DNA of 64,000 nucleotides, from the NCBI GenBank assembly GCA_005518185.1, contig RKSN01000001.1, positions 248,001-312,000 on the forward strand, given 5' to 3'. The notes below the pieces were generated by a model. That model saw nothing but the letters and a program-made list of their open reading frames with translations, did not search any database and was not told where the DNA came from. The DNA is from Chakrabartia godavariana (GTDB lineage Bacteria; Pseudomonadota; Alphaproteobacteria; Sphingomonadales; Sphingomonadaceae). Below are positions 46,217 through 56,266 of this stretch, piece after piece. Position numbers and translations under genes: made by a program. Positions within the stretch are counted from its first letter, which is position 1. Every line of letters starts with the position of its first letter.

Positions 46217-46666
46217 TCAGCCGCGCTTCTTGACCAGCGCCGAGCGCAGGCAGCGGCAGACGACCTCGTCGCGCTGGTTGATCAGCTCATGCGCGAAGGT
46301 GACGATGCCTGCATTGGGGCGGCTCTTCGACTCTTTCAGTTCCACGACCTCGCTCGTCGCGCGCATCGTATCGCCGATGAAAACGGGCTTGGGCATGACC
46401 AGCCTGTCATAGCCCAGATTGGCGACGAGCGTGCCGAGCGTGGTGTCGCCGACCGACAGGCCCACCATCAGCGCGAAGGTGAAGGTGCCGTTGACAAGGA
46501 TCTGCCCGAACTCGCTGGCGCGCGCGGCTTCCACATCGAGGTGAAGCGGCTGCGGATTGTGCGTCATCGTGGAGAAGAGCAGATTGTCGGTCTCGGTCAC
46601 GGTGCGACGGATTTCATGCGTCATCCGGTCGCCGACCGTCCAGTCTTCGAAAAAGCGGCCTGCCAT
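46217..46666 (-). CDS. MaoC-like hotdog-fold dehydratase
   Basis: 149 residues from ATG 46666. The hydratase-2 signature is recognisable as [20 protein letters not shown], with the usual Asp-x-Asn-Pro altered to His-Asn-Pro plus a Gln insertion, followed by [14 protein letters not shown] and KPVFIGDT. Members hydrate enoyl-CoA thioesters (mesaconyl- or crotonyl-CoA types). It lies upstream of the ferredoxin reductase-like gene, with a 62-base gap. Confidence 0.83.
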   Translation of the reverse strand: MAGRFFEDWTVGDRMTHEIRRTVTETDNLLFSTMTHNPQPLHLDVEAARASEFGQILVNGTFTFALMVGLSVGDTTLGTLVANLGYDRLVMPKPVFIGDTMRATSEVVELKESKSRPNAGIVTFAHELINQRDEVVCRCLRSALVKKRG

Positions 46667-46743
46667 TGTGTCTGTCCTCGCCTTGTGTCGATCGGGCCTA
46701 GCAGAAGCGCGCCGCCCGGCAAACGGGGGCACGGGCAAAGCGG

Positions 46744-48036
46744 CTAGCGCGCGGTGAAGGCGTAGCCCCAGGCGGGCAGCATCTGCGCGCGCAGGCCCGG
46801 CAAGGCGGGGAGATTTACCTGCCGGTCGGACAGGTTGACCGCCACGGTGACCGCATGGCGGCCGACCGCGCGGCGGAAGGCGAAGATGTCGGGATTGCCG
46901 GCATCGAGCATTTCGGGCGCCCCCCCGGCGGCACCGTTGGCCAGCGCCGGATTGCGCGCCTTCAGCGTCAGCAGCTGGCGATACAGGGCGGCATGGCGAT
47001 AGGCGCCCCAGACGATGGGGTCTTTCTCAAAAAAGGCGATGCGCCGGTCGAGCCCGGCTTCCTGCCCGGAATAGACGAGCGGCATCCCCGGCAGCGTCGC
47101 TGCGAGCACCGCAAAGGCCGGGAAGCGCGGGCCATATTTCTCCGTGTCGCCCCAGCGCCAGCTGTTCACATCATGGTTGCTGGTGAAGGTCATCCGGTAA
47201 TTGTCGGCCGGAAAGCCATGGTCCCGCGTGGCGAGCCAGCGGCGCAGCGCATCGGCCCCGGCCTTGCCATCGGCGATGTCGGCAAAGGCATCGAGCAGGC
47301 CCCAGTCATAGGTCATGTCGAATGCGGCATGGATGGCGGGGTCATTCGATTCCGCGAGCATGAACATCGGCTTCAGCCGGTCGAGCTGCGCGCGGGCCTT
47401 GATCCAGAAGGGGATGGGCATCAGGCTGGCAACGTCGCAGCGGAAGCCGTCAATATCTGCTTCCTTCACCCAGAAGGCCATGGCCGCGATCTGCGCGTCC
47501 CAGACGGCGGGGTTGCGATAGTCCAGCCCGACGACATCGGTCCAATATTCGATCTCGCGGCCATTATCATATTCATAGGACGTCAGCTCGCCCTGCGCAT
47601 TGCGCTTGAACCAGTCGGGATGCGCGATCGCCCAGCGGCTGTCCCACGCGGTGTGGTTCGCCACCCAGTCGAGGATGACCTTCATCCCGCGGGCGTGCGC
47701 GGCTTTCACCAGACGCCTGAAATCCGCCATCGTCCCGAATTCGGGGTTCACGGCGGTATAGTCGCGGATCGAATAATAGCTGCCTTTGCTGCCCTTGCGG
47801 TTCTTTTCGCCAATGGGCTGGATGGGCATGATCCAGAGGATCTTCACGCCCATCTTCTGCAGGCGGGGCAGGTGCGCCTCAAACGCGGTCAGCGTGCCCT
47901 CCGGCGTATATTGCCGGATGTTGACCTCATAGATCGTCGCATTGCGCGACCAGGCGACATGGGGGTGCTGGACAGACTGTGCGGCGGCGGGCGTGGTGAT
48001 AAGAAGCGCCAGCAGCACGCATAGCCGGACAATCAT
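46744..48036 (-). CDS. GH13 alpha-amylase, exported (last gene of the glucan operon)
   Basis: 430 residues from ATG 48036 with a signal peptide (about 1-20, ending AAAQ). GH13 regions: nucleophile Asp in DGFRCDVAS, acid Glu in LAESND, and Asp in TSNHDVN; ends with a short C-terminal beta domain. It cleaves alpha-1,4 bonds in starch or maltodextrin in the periplasm. ATGA overlap with the antiporter gene places it in the seven-gene operon. Confidence 0.88.
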   Translation of the reverse strand: MIVRLCVLLALLITTPAAAQSVQHPHVAWSRNATIYEVNIRQYTPEGTLTAFEAHLPRLQKMGVKILWIMPIQPIGEKNRKGSKGSYYSIRDYTAVNPEFGTMADFRRLVKAAHARGMKVILDWVANHTAWDSRWAIAHPDWFKRNAQGELTSYEYDNGREIEYWTDVVGLDYRNPAVWDAQIAAMAFWVKEADIDGFRCDVASLMPIPFWIKARAQLDRLKPMFMLAESNDPAIHAAFDMTYDWGLLDAFADIADGKAGADALRRWLATRDHGFPADNYRMTFTSNHDVNSWRWGDTEKYGPRFPAFAVLAATLPGMPLVYSGQEAGLDRRIAFFEKDPIVWGAYRHAALYRQLLTLKARNPALANGAAGGAPEMLDAGNPDIFAFRRAVGRHAVTVAVNLSDRQVNLPALPGLRAQMLPAWGYAFTAR

Positions 48037-49286
48037 CGGGCGAGGTCTCCACGGGCGCGTGCCGCGCGGCCATAAAAGAGTTCGAACAGAGGGGACGCCA
48101 TCAGCGTCGTCACGATCGCCATGACGACCAGCATGGCGAAGAGCGCGGGTGTGATGATGCCGCGCTGCAGGCCGATGTTGATGATGATGAGTTCCATCAG
48201 GCCGCGCGCGTTCATAAGCGCGCCGATGCCCATGGCGGTCGCATGATCCTGCCCCGAAAGGCGCGCGCCCAGATAGCTCGCCCCGCCCTTGGCAAGAATG
48301 GAGGCGGCAAGGATCGCGACCGTCACGAGGATCAGGTCCGCCGAATTCACGACGAGAAGCTCGGTGTTGAGGCCTGAATAGGTGAAGAACATCGGCAGCA
48401 GGAAGACGACGGTGAACGGCTCCAGTCGGGCGCGCAGCTCTTCGGTCAGGCGCCCGCGCGGCATCGCTGTGCCAAGAAGGAAGCCGCCGAACACCGCATG
48501 GATGCCAACCGCGTCCATCGCGAAGGCGGACAGCAGAAAGAGGATCAACGTGATTGCGATGACCTTGTCGCTTGCGCCTTCGCGCGCGGCGAGTTGGCCG
48601 AGGGGCATCAGCAGGCGCGGCGCGACCCAGACCATGAAAAGCGCGAAAGACAGCCCGCCGCCAATTGCGAGGAGCGCAACGTGCGCGCCCGCGCCGAGCG
48701 AGGCCAGCACCAGGGCGACAACGGCCCATGCGCCTGCATCGCCGATGGCACCTGCGGAAAGGGAAAGCGTGCCAAGCTTCGTGCCGGCAATGCCGCGTTC
48801 ATGGATGATGCGCGCCAGCATCGGAAAGGCTGTGATCGCGATCGCGGCCCCGAGGAAGAGCGTCGCCTGCCAGCTTTCGACCTGCGGTGTGAAGAGCCCG
48901 CCGACGTTCATGATCCACGGGATCATCAGCGCCGCGACCGCAAAGGGCGCGACCATCCCCGCCACCGAGACGGCGGCCGCGCTGCGCGCATTCTCGCTGA
49001 ACTCGCGCCGGTCAAAGGTCAGGCCGACGAGGAACATGTAAAGTCCGACGCCAAGCTGCGCGCCGACAAACAGCACCTTCTTCGTTTCGGGCGGAAAGAG
49101 TGCTGCCTCCAGACCCGGGGCGAGCCAGCCGAGAATGGAGGGGCCGAGCAGCACACCGGCGATCATCTCCCCCACCACCTGCGGCTGGCCGAGATAGCGG
49201 TGCGCCACCCAGCCGATCGCGCGGGCAGCGGCAATGATGACCGCCATCTGGATGAAGAAATGGATGCTGAGTTGGGCGGCTGTCAT
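48033..49286 (-). CDS. CPA2-type cation/proton antiporter
   Basis: 417 residues, almost entirely hydrophobic with about 12 helices. VVGEMIAGVLLGPSILGW at the N-terminus and the internal GAIGDAGAWAVVALVLAS segment mark a KefB/GerN-like CPA2 exchanger; no C-terminal RCK/TrkA domain is present. It exchanges Na+ or K+ for protons in the inner membrane. Placed inside the amylolytic operon by overlaps on both sides (halogenase and amylase). Its relation to glucan use could be pH or ion balance; this is inference. Confidence 0.85.
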   Translation of the reverse strand: MTAAQLSIHFFIQMAVIIAAARAIGWVAHRYLGQPQVVGEMIAGVLLGPSILGWLAPGLEAALFPPETKKVLFVGAQLGVGLYMFLVGLTFDRREFSENARSAAAVSVAGMVAPFAVAALMIPWIMNVGGLFTPQVESWQATLFLGAAIAITAFPMLARIIHERGIAGTKLGTLSLSAGAIGDAGAWAVVALVLASLGAGAHVALLAIGGGLSFALFMVWVAPRLLMPLGQLAAREGASDKVIAITLILFLLSAFAMDAVGIHAVFGGFLLGTAMPRGRLTEELRARLEPFTVVFLLPMFFTYSGLNTELLVVNSADLILVTVAILAASILAKGGASYLGARLSGQDHATAMGIGALMNARGLMELIIINIGLQRGIITPALFAMLVVMAIVTTLMASPLFELFYGRAARARGDLAR

Positions 49287-50800
49287 GCCGCACCCTGTGT
49301 CATGGCTGCGGCCCGTCCGTCCAGCAGCGTGCGGTGATCCTGAAAGTTGAGCGCGCAGCGACGCAGAAACTCGTCAATCTGCACCATGTCATAGCGGGTG
49401 ATGTCTTCGCCCGGCGGCGTCATCCGCGCGTCGGGCGGGAAGGTGCCATAGCCCGCAAAGAGGCAATGCCACGACAGCGAGGCATAATAGCCGCCAATGT
49501 CGAGATCGGCGATCACCGCGTCCATGTCCTGCGCGCGGAACCACGCGGTCATCATCGCCTTCAGATTGTCGGACAGCGCCTGATTTTCGGCATTGGCGCG
49601 CCAATAGTCGGTGTCGGTCCGCTGGTTCATCCGGTAATGCGCGACGATATAGTCACGGATGCCGTCATACCGCTTGCCGATGGCCGTGTTGAACCCGGCG
49701 CGGTCCCCCGTGTCCCACGCGTCCAGGAACTGTTCGACCGTGGTCTGGACGATGTGGAGCGCGGTTGCCTCCAGCGGTTCGATGAACCCCTGCGACAGGC
49801 CGACGGCAAGGCTGTTGCGTGACCAGCTCTCTTCCACGCGGCCGACGCGCATCTTGATCCGCCGTGTCGGCGTCGGGTCATCCAGCGTGCCCAGATGCCG
49901 CCGCAGCTCGGTTTCCGCCGCATCGTCCGACAGGAAGGCGGAGGCATAGACATAGCCATTGCCGGTCCGGTTGGTCAGCGGGATGTTCCACGCCCAGCCG
50001 TTGGACAAGGCGGTTGCGCTGGTGTGCGGATTGAGGCCGGTCGCGTCGCACGGCGTTGGCATGACGACCGCGCTGTCGTTGAACAGGTTGTCGGCGAACG
50101 ATCGGAACGGCACGCCCAGCGCCTTTTGATGGATGGTCGCGCCAAACCCGCTGCAATCGACGAAGAAGTCCGCCGGGATGTCGGTGTCATCGCGGACGAC
50201 AAGTGCTGCAACGTCACCGCTCTCGGTCCGGATGACGCCCTCGACATGGCGCTGGAGATGGTGGACGCCGCGCGACAGGGCATGATCCCGCAGCACATCG
50301 CCGACCAGATGGGCATCGAAATGATAGCCGTAAGAGACGTCGAACGGGAAGCTCTCGGCGGGCAGGGGCGCAAGGCGCCGGTCGGACAGGACAGCGGGCA
50401 GGAAGAAGCGGTCGGGATGCGCCCAGACGTCGCGGCCCGTGCGCCGGGCAAGGCAATTATAGGTGAAGACCGGCTGCGTCTGCGCATCGAGCGCGGTCAC
50501 AAAGGGGTGGTAATAGCTTTCAAAGCCCGGCCGTTCCGACCAGCCGGTAAAGCGGATGCCGTTCTTGTAGGTCGCGTTGCAGCGCGGCATCCAGTCGGCT
50601 TCGTCCAGCCCGAGCGTCCGGAAGAAGGCGCGCAGTTGCGGGGTGGATCCTTCGCCGACGCCGATGATCCCGACCTCGGGGGACTCGACCAGCGTGATGC
50701 GGTCCCCACCCCAGCGCGCGGCGAGCAGGCAGGCCGCCATCCATCCGGCGGTCCCGCCGCCGAGGATGACGATGCTGTCCGGCGCGGGGCGCGGCGTCAT
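49283..50800 (-). CDS. Flavin-dependent tryptophan-type halogenase 2
   Basis: 505 residues. FAD motif GGGTAGWMAACLL at 14-26; the halogenase lysine is at residue 79 in YKNGIRF (the position of Lys79 in PrnA); the halogenase-specific WxWxIP motif is WAWNIPL. The active-site Glu of the PLES motif is retained but the next Ser is Ala (EPLEATAL). Halogenases of this group act on indoles in vitro, but those next to TonB receptors have no established natural substrate. Start and stop overlap neighbouring genes (ATGA). Confidence 0.88.
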   Translation of the reverse strand: MTPRPAPDSIVILGGGTAGWMAACLLAARWGGDRITLVESPEVGIIGVGEGSTPQLRAFFRTLGLDEADWMPRCNATYKNGIRFTGWSERPGFESYYHPFVTALDAQTQPVFTYNCLARRTGRDVWAHPDRFFLPAVLSDRRLAPLPAESFPFDVSYGYHFDAHLVGDVLRDHALSRGVHHLQRHVEGVIRTESGDVAALVVRDDTDIPADFFVDCSGFGATIHQKALGVPFRSFADNLFNDSAVVMPTPCDATGLNPHTSATALSNGWAWNIPLTNRTGNGYVYASAFLSDDAAETELRRHLGTLDDPTPTRRIKMRVGRVEESWSRNSLAVGLSQGFIEPLEATALHIVQTTVEQFLDAWDTGDRAGFNTAIGKRYDGIRDYIVAHYRMNQRTDTDYWRANAENQALSDNLKAMMTAWFRAQDMDAVIADLDIGGYYASLSWHCLFAGYGTFPPDARMTPPGEDITRYDMVQIDEFLRRCALNFQDHRTLLDGRAAAMTQGAA

Positions 50801-52830
50801 TTGCCTGCAGCGATGCGGACGGCAGCACCCCCGCCCGGGGCAAGCCAGAGCGACAGGCTGTCGCCCTTCTTCACCTTGCGGGTTTCCACGACGATGTTGT
50901 GGCGTGCCTCGGTCTCATAGGTGGCCCCCGGACCGTCGCGGTAGATGGTGGCGGTATAGGTCTTGCCGGCATCGAGGAAATCGAGCTTCGCGTCGATGGT
51001 GCGCGGCGTCGCATCGTTCACGCCGCCCACATACCAGTCGGCGCTGTTGCGGTCCTTGCGCGCAAAAATGGCATAGTCGCCCACTTCGCCCGCGATCAGG
51101 TGAGACTGGTCCCAGTCGGCCGGAACCTTGCTGATGAAGTCCAGCTCGCGCGGATATTTGCCCAGTTCCTCGATGAAGTCCGCCGCCATCTGGATCGGCG
51201 AATATAAAGCGAGATAGAGGCCCAGTTGCTTGGCGAGCGTGGAGGCGAGCTTCACATCGCCGCTGCCGCGCAGCGACAGGATGCCCGGCGTAAAGTCCAT
51301 CGGGCCGGACAGCATACGGGTATAGACGAGCGTCGGTTCATGGTCCGGGCCGTTCGCGAACTGGCCCCAGGCGTTATATTCCATGCCGCGCGCGCCTTCA
51401 CGGGCGACCCAGTTCGGATAGGTGCGGCGCAGGCCCGTGTCCTTCACCGGCTCATGCGGGTTGACCGCGACGTGATATTTGGCGGCGGTCTCCACGACCT
51501 TCAGATGGTGTTCCACCTGCCGCTGGCCGTCATGATATTCCATGCGGGTTTCGCCGGGCGCGTCGCCGGGGGCGATGATGCCGCCCATGTCCGCGACATA
51601 GCCCGTTTTCACCACGTCGACGCCGAGGCTGCTGTAGAGCTTGAAGGCCTCCTCCAGCTGCGGCTCATAGACGGCGATGTTGCCGCCGGTTTCGTGGTGC
51701 CCGATCAGGTGGACGCCCTTCTTGCGCGCATAGTCCGTCACGGCCTTCAGGTCGAAATCGGGCGTGGCTTGGGTAAAGCTGAATTCATCGCCATGGCCGA
51801 ACCAGTCGCCATTCCAGCCCTTGTTCCACCCTTCGACCAGCACGCCACGGAAGCCGTGTTTGGCGGCAAAGTCGATATATTGCTTGGTGCGTTCGGTCGT
51901 CGCGCCGTGGTTGGGGCCTTCGGCCCAGCTCCACTTGCCGGTGATCATGCCCCACCAGATGCCGATATATTTGGCGGGCTTGAACCAGCTGACATCGCCC
52001 AGCTTGTTGGGTTCGTTGAGGTTCAGCTCAAGGTCGTTTTCGACAAGGCCCGCCGCGCTGTCGGCCATGCGGATCGTGCGCCACGGCGTGGTGAAGGGCG
52101 TGCCGCGCACGACCTTGGGCCCGCGTGACGACGGCGAGAGCATGGCGCGGAACTTCTGCCCGTCCGCCCGTTTGAACCACATGCCCGCATAATCGACGAG
52201 TGCCGCCTCGTGGAAGGACAGGTGCGTTCCATCGTCCAGCCGCATCGTGATCGGCGTGTGCGCGACCGACACCGCGTCGATCGGCGTGTTCTGATAGACC
52301 TGTTCGTAGCGGTTCCATTCACCGCCCGGAATCCACCAGGCCTTGCCGGCCGGCGCGATGACGAACTCGGTGCTTTCGTCCGCGATGTTCATCGTCTTCA
52401 GGCTCGGCTGGTCCGGGATTTCATAGCGGAAGCCAACGCCATCGTTGAACACGCGGAAGCGCACGTTCATCTGGCGCTTGAGATAGGCTGTCTGCCGGAA
52501 CTTCACGAGCAGGTCGGTGTGATTGTCGCGCACATAGCGGCGCTCACCCCAGGGCTGTTCCCAGGTGCTGTCGCTCTTGGCCGTCTCGGTGCCGTCGGCG
52601 GTGAAGCCGCGCACCATGTTGTAGCTGTCGGTCAGGATGAAGCCGAGCAGCGACGGCGCGATGAGCAGCTTGCCCTTGCGCGAAATCTGGTAGTTCGGCC
52701 GACCGTCGCGGTCGATGTCCACCGTGACCTTGATGCTGCCGTCGGGCGAGGAAATCTCGGCGACGGGTGCCGCGAGCGCGCTGCCCGCCATCAGCGACGC
52801 CGCGAGAAGGGCAAGAGCCGGTTTCAGCAT
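50797..52830 (-). CDS. GH97 alpha-glucosidase (SusB-like), exported
   Basis: 677 residues with signal peptide 1-20 (ends SALA). GH97 domains in order: N-terminal beta-sandwich, TIM barrel from about 270 (KYIGIWWGMITGKWSW, GFRGVLVEGWNKGW), and a C-terminal beta domain. The DVVKTGYV segment and the HEPVKDTG/REGARGMEYN glutamates indicate the inverting alpha-glucosidase subtype rather than the retaining one. It releases glucose from maltooligosaccharides in the periplasm. Overlaps the second halogenase start. Confidence 0.92.
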   Translation of the reverse strand: MLKPALALLAASLMAGSALAAPVAEISSPDGSIKVTVDIDRDGRPNYQISRKGKLLIAPSLLGFILTDSYNMVRGFTADGTETAKSDSTWEQPWGERRYVRDNHTDLLVKFRQTAYLKRQMNVRFRVFNDGVGFRYEIPDQPSLKTMNIADESTEFVIAPAGKAWWIPGGEWNRYEQVYQNTPIDAVSVAHTPITMRLDDGTHLSFHEAALVDYAGMWFKRADGQKFRAMLSPSSRGPKVVRGTPFTTPWRTIRMADSAAGLVENDLELNLNEPNKLGDVSWFKPAKYIGIWWGMITGKWSWAEGPNHGATTERTKQYIDFAAKHGFRGVLVEGWNKGWNGDWFGHGDEFSFTQATPDFDLKAVTDYARKKGVHLIGHHETGGNIAVYEPQLEEAFKLYSSLGVDVVKTGYVADMGGIIAPGDAPGETRMEYHDGQRQVEHHLKVVETAAKYHVAVNPHEPVKDTGLRRTYPNWVAREGARGMEYNAWGQFANGPDHEPTLVYTRMLSGPMDFTPGILSLRGSGDVKLASTLAKQLGLYLALYSPIQMAADFIEELGKYPRELDFISKVPADWDQSHLIAGEVGDYAIFARKDRNSADWYVGGVNDATPRTIDAKLDFLDAGKTYTATIYRDGPGATYETEARHNIVVETRKVKKGDSLSLWLAPGGGAAVRIAAGK

Positions 52831-52847
52831 GACAGTCTCCAAAAAGT

Positions 52848-54476
52848 TCAGGCGATCTTGCGCAGGACGAGGCCCGACAGCGGGGCGAGCAGGCCGGGTT
52901 CGGAGCCCCCGACGCTGCGGAGCGCGCGCCAGCGGTCGGGCTGTGCGGGCGTCCAGTCGAGGGGCGTCGTGCCGAAGTTGAACGCGCACAGCAGATGTTC
53001 GTCCGCCGTCGTGCGTTCAAAGACGAGCAGGTCGCCGGTTGCGGCGAGGACCTTCATCGTCCCGACCAGCAGCGCGTCATGATCGTTGCGGAAGGCCACG
53101 AGGTCGCGCGTGAGGGTGAGGAGCGAGTCCGCAACGCCCTCCTGCTGGTCGACCGCGAGCGCGGCGTGATCCGGGCCGAAGGGCAGCCACGGCGTGGCGG
53201 TCGAAAATCCGCACTGGGGCGCATCCGCCGCCCAGGGCATCGGCGTGCGCGTGCCGTCGCGGCTGAGCGTGAGCGGCCAGTTCGCAATCGCTTCGGGGTC
53301 CTGCAGATGCTCGAACGGAATGTCGACCTGCGTCAGGCCCAGCTCCTCGCCCTGCCACAGGATGATGTTCCCGCGCAGGCAGACAAAGAGGAGCATCGCC
53401 ATCCGCGCAAAGGCGTCGCGATGGTCGGGGGCGGCCCAGCGGCTGATCCAGCGGGGCGCATCATGGTTGGAAAAGGCCCAGGCGGGCCAGCCCATGCCAG
53501 CGGCGTCGGGCCAGGCCTCGACGGCTTCGCGCACCAGTGCCGGGGTCAGCTGATCGGCGTAGAGGAAGTTGAAGCCATAGGCGCTGTTGAAGCGGTCATT
53601 GCCGGAGGTGTACGCCTTCATCTCGCGCTCGCTATGGTCCCCGCCGACCTCCGCTACGGTGAAGCAGGCGCCATATTCATCAAGCAGCGCGCGGATGCGC
53701 TCGATAAAGCCGATGACTTCGGGCTGCGACTGGTTGTGAATGCGCAGCTGATAGTCAAACGGACGCGTGCGCGGCTTGTTGCTTTCGGGCGCGGGGGGAT
53801 TGTCGGTCAGGTCGCGGTTGTGCATCGCGAAGTTGATCGCATCGACGCGGAAGCCATCGACCCCGCGATCCAGCCAGAAACGTGCCGAGGCCAGCAGCGC
53901 GTCCTGCACGGCCGGATTGTGGACGTTCAGCTGCGGCTGGCTCGCCAGGAAATTGTGCATGTAATATTGGCGGCGGCGCGCGTCCCAGGTCCAGGCGGGG
54001 CCACCGAACACCGATTGCCAGTTGTTGGGCGGCGATCCATCGGGCTTGGGATCATGCCAGACATACCAGTCGGCCTTCGCATTGGCGCGGCTCGCGCGGC
54101 TTTCGGCAAACCAGTCATGCTGGTCCGACGTATGGGCATAGACCTGATCGATCAGGACCTTGAGGCCGAGCCCGTGTGCCTTGGCGACGAGCGCGTCGAA
54201 ATCCGCCAGCGTGCCGAAGATCGGATCCACATCGCAATAATCGGCGACGTCATAGCCAAAGTCGCACATGGGCGACTTGAAGAAGGGCGACAGCCAGATC
54301 GCATCGACGCCGAGGGCGGCGACGTAGTCCAGCTTGGCCGTGATGCCGGGCAGATCGCCGACGCCATCGCCGTTGGAATCGGCAAAGCTGCGCGGATAGA
54401 TCTGATAGATCGATGCGCCGCGCCACCATTCGCGCTGGCCATCATGTACGGGTCGGGATTGGGGCGCTGTTGTCAT
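52848..54476 (-). CDS. GH13 alpha-glucosidase (cytoplasmic)
   Basis: 542 residues from ATG 54476, no signal peptide. Opens WWRGASIYQIYPRSFADSNG and DGVGDLPGI, the signature of the oligo-1,6-glucosidase/alpha-glucosidase group; nucleophile Asp in DGFRVDAINFA, acid Glu in VAEVGGDHS and Asp in FSNHDAPRW. The HDAPRW and FRVDAINFA types indicate alpha-1,4-glucosidase. It would finish imported maltodextrins to glucose. The stop of the upstream amylase overlaps its start (ATGA). Confidence 0.9.
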   Translation of the reverse strand: MTTAPQSRPVHDGQREWWRGASIYQIYPRSFADSNGDGVGDLPGITAKLDYVAALGVDAIWLSPFFKSPMCDFGYDVADYCDVDPIFGTLADFDALVAKAHGLGLKVLIDQVYAHTSDQHDWFAESRASRANAKADWYVWHDPKPDGSPPNNWQSVFGGPAWTWDARRRQYYMHNFLASQPQLNVHNPAVQDALLASARFWLDRGVDGFRVDAINFAMHNRDLTDNPPAPESNKPRTRPFDYQLRIHNQSQPEVIGFIERIRALLDEYGACFTVAEVGGDHSEREMKAYTSGNDRFNSAYGFNFLYADQLTPALVREAVEAWPDAAGMGWPAWAFSNHDAPRWISRWAAPDHRDAFARMAMLLFVCLRGNIILWQGEELGLTQVDIPFEHLQDPEAIANWPLTLSRDGTRTPMPWAADAPQCGFSTATPWLPFGPDHAALAVDQQEGVADSLLTLTRDLVAFRNDHDALLVGTMKVLAATGDLLVFERTTADEHLLCAFNFGTTPLDWTPAQPDRWRALRSVGGSEPGLLAPLSGLVLRKIA

Positions 54477-56266
54477 TCTTTTCCTGCGCAAATCATGAAA
54501 TCGAGGGGAGGAAGGGTGATGGCGACCGATCCGGGCGCCGAAGCCGTGGCCGGGCATTGGCCATAAAGCGTCTCAAAGCGGGCGCTGTGTGTTGAAACCT
54601 CCACGTTCGCCTTGAGCGGCTGTGTCGAGGTGTTGAACACAATGACGACCTCGCGTCCAGTGCCGGGGTCGATGCGCGAGACCGCGAACAGCCCCGGGGT
54701 GGTCGCATAATTGCGCACGATCTGACGCCCGCGCTGCAGCGCCGGGTGCGACGTCCGCAATGCGGCCAGCTCCGAAATCAGGCGGTAAAGCGGATGGCGC
54801 GTGTCGAAATTGCTTTCGGCCGTCGTCGCCGTCGTGCCGAGCAGCCGGTTGTCATTGTAGGAGGCGACGCGCGAAGGGAACATGTCCTCGCGCGCATCCT
54901 GATCCCAGCCATCGCCGGCAAAGCCCTGCTCATCGCCCGCATAGATGGTCGGCACGCCGCGCAGCGTCAGCAGCATCGCGTGCGCCAGCCGGACCCGCGC
55001 CAGCACCTCCGCGTCGTCCGCCTGCGGAAAGGCCTTGCGGACGAAATAGGCAAATCGGCCATTGTCATGGTTCGAAATGAAGGTTGGCTGGATGCGTGCC
55101 TTGTCCGCGCCGCCTTCATAGAGCGGATCCTGAAAGAACAGTTCCCACAGCTTGTCGGTGCCGCCGGTCCCCGCGACGGTGTCGATTGCCGCCTGCCGGA
55201 AGGCAAAGTCGAGCACAGCGGGGAAGCCGTCGACGCGCGTGTGCGTGGCGAGCTTGCCCGGCTCCAGCCCGATGCCGCCAATCTCTCCGAAGATGTGGAA
55301 ATTGGGGATGCCCTTGGCCTTGGCGCGCGCCAGCATGGCGGGCACGAAGGCCTGCCAGAATTCGGGGTTCACGTGGCGCGCGGTGTCGACGCGGAAACCG
55401 TCAATACCGAACCGGTCAATCCACGATCCATAGATGTCAATCATGCCGGACACGACGCGCGGATGCTCGGTCATCAGATCATCGAGGCCGACAAAGTCGC
55501 CCATCGTGGCGGATTCGTTCCAATAGGTCGTCTCGCCGCGATTGTGATAATAAGGCGGATCGTTGAGCCAGGCAGGCACCTTCACCTTCGCCTCGGCCTT
55601 GGGCACCGTCACGGTATAGGCGTAGTCCGGATCCGTCAGCTTGGCGAAGTTCTCCGGCGTCTGGACGCCGTCGCCCGCAAAGCCCGGATTGATCGCACGG
55701 CCATCGGCGGCGCGGCGCTGATAGGGATAGTCGGCGCGGTTGCGATAGACGCAGCCGCTTGCCGGGCAGTCGGCATATTGGATGACATCCGCCGTGTGGT
55801 TGGCGATGATGTCCATATAGACCTTCATGCCCCGCGCATGGGCCGCTTCGACCAGCGCCTTGAAGTCGGCCTCGGTGCCGAAATGCGGGTCGACCGTCGT
55901 GAAATCGGTCACCCAATAGCCGTGATAGCCGGCGCTCTCATCGCCCGGCTTGCCCTGAACGGGCTTGTTCTTGAAGATCGGGGCGAGCCAGATGGCGGTC
56001 GCACCAAGGCCCTTGATATAGTCGAGACGCTGGATCAGCCCCTTGATGTCGCCGCCATGGAAGAAGCCCTTGTGCGTCGGATCATAGCCGGTCTTCAGCC
56101 GGTCGCCCTTGATCCCGCCGGTGTCGTTCTTGGTGTCGCCATTCTCGAACCGGTCGGGCAGCAGGAAGTAAATCACTTCGTCTTCGGGCAGGCGATCGCG
56201 CAGCGTCTGCGCGCTCACCGGGGCGATAGCCATGCAGGCAGCGGCGAGGGCGAGCAGCGTCTTCAC
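54473..56266 (-). CDS. GH13 alpha-amylase / cyclomaltodextrinase-like, exported
   Basis: 597 residues with a signal peptide (about 1-19, ends PVSAQ). Family features: LPDRFENGDTKNDTGG, the GYHGYWVTDFTTVDPHFGT segment, nucleophile Asp in DGFRVDTARH, acid Glu in IFGEIGG and Asp in ISNHDNGRF. Size and the calcium-like N-terminal part fit the periplasmic alpha-amylases of sphingomonad and Xanthomonas maltose loci. Overlaps the halogenase above (ATGA). Confidence 0.9.
   Translation of the reverse strand: MKTLLALAAACMAIAPVSAQTLRDRLPEDEVIYFLLPDRFENGDTKNDTGGIKGDRLKTGYDPTHKGFFHGGDIKGLIQRLDYIKGLGATAIWLAPIFKNKPVQGKPGDESAGYHGYWVTDFTTVDPHFGTEADFKALVEAAHARGMKVYMDIIANHTADVIQYADCPASGCVYRNRADYPYQRRAADGRAINPGFAGDGVQTPENFAKLTDPDYAYTVTVPKAEAKVKVPAWLNDPPYYHNRGETTYWNESATMGDFVGLDDLMTEHPRVVSGMIDIYGSWIDRFGIDGFRVDTARHVNPEFWQAFVPAMLARAKAKGIPNFHIFGEIGGIGLEPGKLATHTRVDGFPAVLDFAFRQAAIDTVAGTGGTDKLWELFFQDPLYEGGADKARIQPTFISNHDNGRFAYFVRKAFPQADDAEVLARVRLAHAMLLTLRGVPTIYAGDEQGFAGDGWDQDAREDMFPSRVASYNDNRLLGTTATTAESNFDTRHPLYRLISELAALRTSHPALQRGRQIVRNYATTPGLFAVSRIDPGTGREVVIVFNTSTQPLKANVEVSTHSARFETLYGQCPATASAPGSVAITLPPLDFMICAGKE

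Noticed and set aside
48037-48729. Longer start for the exported amylase
   Set aside because: The extension is antisense-frame coding within the antiporter gene; ATG 48036 gives a clean signal peptide and an ATGA overlap.
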